DNA of 5,722 bases from Pseudomonas sp. PGPPP3 (GTDB taxonomy: Bacteria > Pseudomonadota > Gammaproteobacteria > Pseudomonadales > Pseudomonadaceae). Below are positions 5,157 through 5,722 of the stretch, piece after piece. Position numbers and translations under genes: made by a program. The stretch lies in assembly GCA_002256055.1 (NCBI GenBank), contig NKIE01000205.1, positions 1 through 5,722 on the forward strand, read 5' to 3'. The notes beneath the pieces are model-generated. The model was not told the DNA's origin, made no database searches, and worked only from the letters and a program-made list of their open reading frames with translations. The first letter of the stretch is position 1. Every line of letters begins with the position of its first letter.

Positions 5157-5722
5157 ATGCCCCGTCGCCTGTTACTGCTCCTCTGCCTGCTTGCACCACC
5201 ACTGCTGGCAGCCGACGCTACCGAGGAGCATGACCTGGCTTACAGCCTTGGCGCCCGACTGGGCGAGCGCTTGCGCGACGAGGTACCCGATCTGCAACTG
5301 GAGGCGCTGCTCGACGGCCTGCGCCAGGCCTATCGCGGCCAGCCACTGAGTGTCGACAGCGCGCGCATCGAACAACTGCTGAATGAGCACGAACAGCGCC
5401 TGGCTGCCGCGCCCGCGGCTGTCGATGCCGCGAGCGAACGGGCCCGACGCGCCGAAACGCGTTTTATAGTCAACGAAAAAGCCAAAGCCGGTGTCCGTGA
5501 ATTGCCCGGCGGCATCCTGCGCAGCGAGTTGCGCGCCGGCAGCGGAGTCAAACCCAAAGTCAACAGCAAGGTTCAGGTGCGCTATGTCGGGCGTCTGGCG
5601 GATGGCAGCGTGTTTGACCAAAGCGAGACACCGCAGTGGTTCCGCTTGGATAGCGTGATCAGTGGCTGGCGCGTGGCGCTGCAGGAGATGCCGGTCGGGG
5701 CCAAATGGCGCCTGGTGCTCCC
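5157..5722 (+). CDS. FKBP-type peptidyl-prolyl cis-trans isomerase, exported (3' end missing)
   Basis: The open frame of 188 full codons starts at the ATG at 5157 and runs off the right edge. It should catalyse proline cis-trans isomerisation and assist folding in the periplasm. Residues 1-19 look like a signal peptide: P-R-R, a leucine-rich core, cleavage near A18/A19; C10 is not in a lipobox. An FKBP_N-type helical dimerisation segment follows (DLAYSLGARLGERLR, 26-40). The FKBP domain begins about 135, with Y143, F153-D154, F162, V167-I168 and W171 at the positions of the FKBP12 pocket residues Y26, F36-D37, F46, V55-I56 and W59. The final conserved part of the domain is outside the window. 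GGAG at 5146-5149, seven bases before the ATG, supports the start. A same-type gene lies beside algP in P. aeruginosa, with algQ beyond it. Mip/FkpA/FklB-like naming is uncertain. Confidence 0.93.
   Translation, partial: MPRRLLLLLCLLAPPLLAADATEEHDLAYSLGARLGERLRDEVPDLQLEALLDGLRQAYRGQPLSVDSARIEQLLNEHEQRLAAAPAAVDAASERARRAETRFIVNEKAKAGVRELPGGILRSELRAGSGVKPKVNSKVQVRYVGRLADGSVFDQSETPQWFRLDSVISGWRVALQEMPVGAKWRLVL

Overview
This window looks like core chromosome of a Pseudomonas or close relative. The DNA is GC-rich, and the gene set and order fit the algP neighbourhood of that genus: a signal-peptide FKBP prolyl isomerase divergent from algP (alginate regulatory protein with a histone H1-like tail), then a TIGR02444-type protein, a YheS-type ABC-F ATPase, a TerC-family membrane protein, an RhtB/LysE exporter and the start of what I read as an FTR1-type iron permease. 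The genus call rests on recognising protein families and gene order; I cannot resolve the species. No mobile element, RNA gene, CRISPR array or phage gene is visible.

Layout, left to right. 1-213 (minus): N-terminus of an exported protein, probably a cytochrome c/FTR1 iron permease, with a good sigma70-type promoter overlapped by a Fur-like sequence at 222-250. 313-945 (minus): rhtB-like exporter. 960-995: strong intrinsic terminator for the next gene, only 14 bp from the rhtB start codon, with an 18-bp dyad just beyond it. 1033-1785 (minus): TerC/YoaE-type protein. 1812-1853: intrinsic terminator for yheS. 1843-3753 (minus): yheS. 3804-4262 (plus): TIGR02444 family protein, divergent from yheS. 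4259-5035 (minus): algP, convergent with the previous gene, their stop codons overlapping. 5036-5156: divergent regulatory region with a promoter for each flanking gene. 5157-5722 (plus): FKBP-type isomerase, cut by the window end.

The genes do not form one pathway. Terminators after yheS and terC, and a separate promoter before the iron permease, suggest mostly single-gene transcripts although four genes lie in tandem on the minus strand. The least ordinary points are in non-coding signals. Candidate terminators of two convergent genes each lie inside the opposing coding sequence. A small dyad overlaps both -35 boxes of the algP/FKBP promoter pair. A terminator sits almost on top of the rhtB start codon. 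I found no sign of an undescribed multi-gene system.
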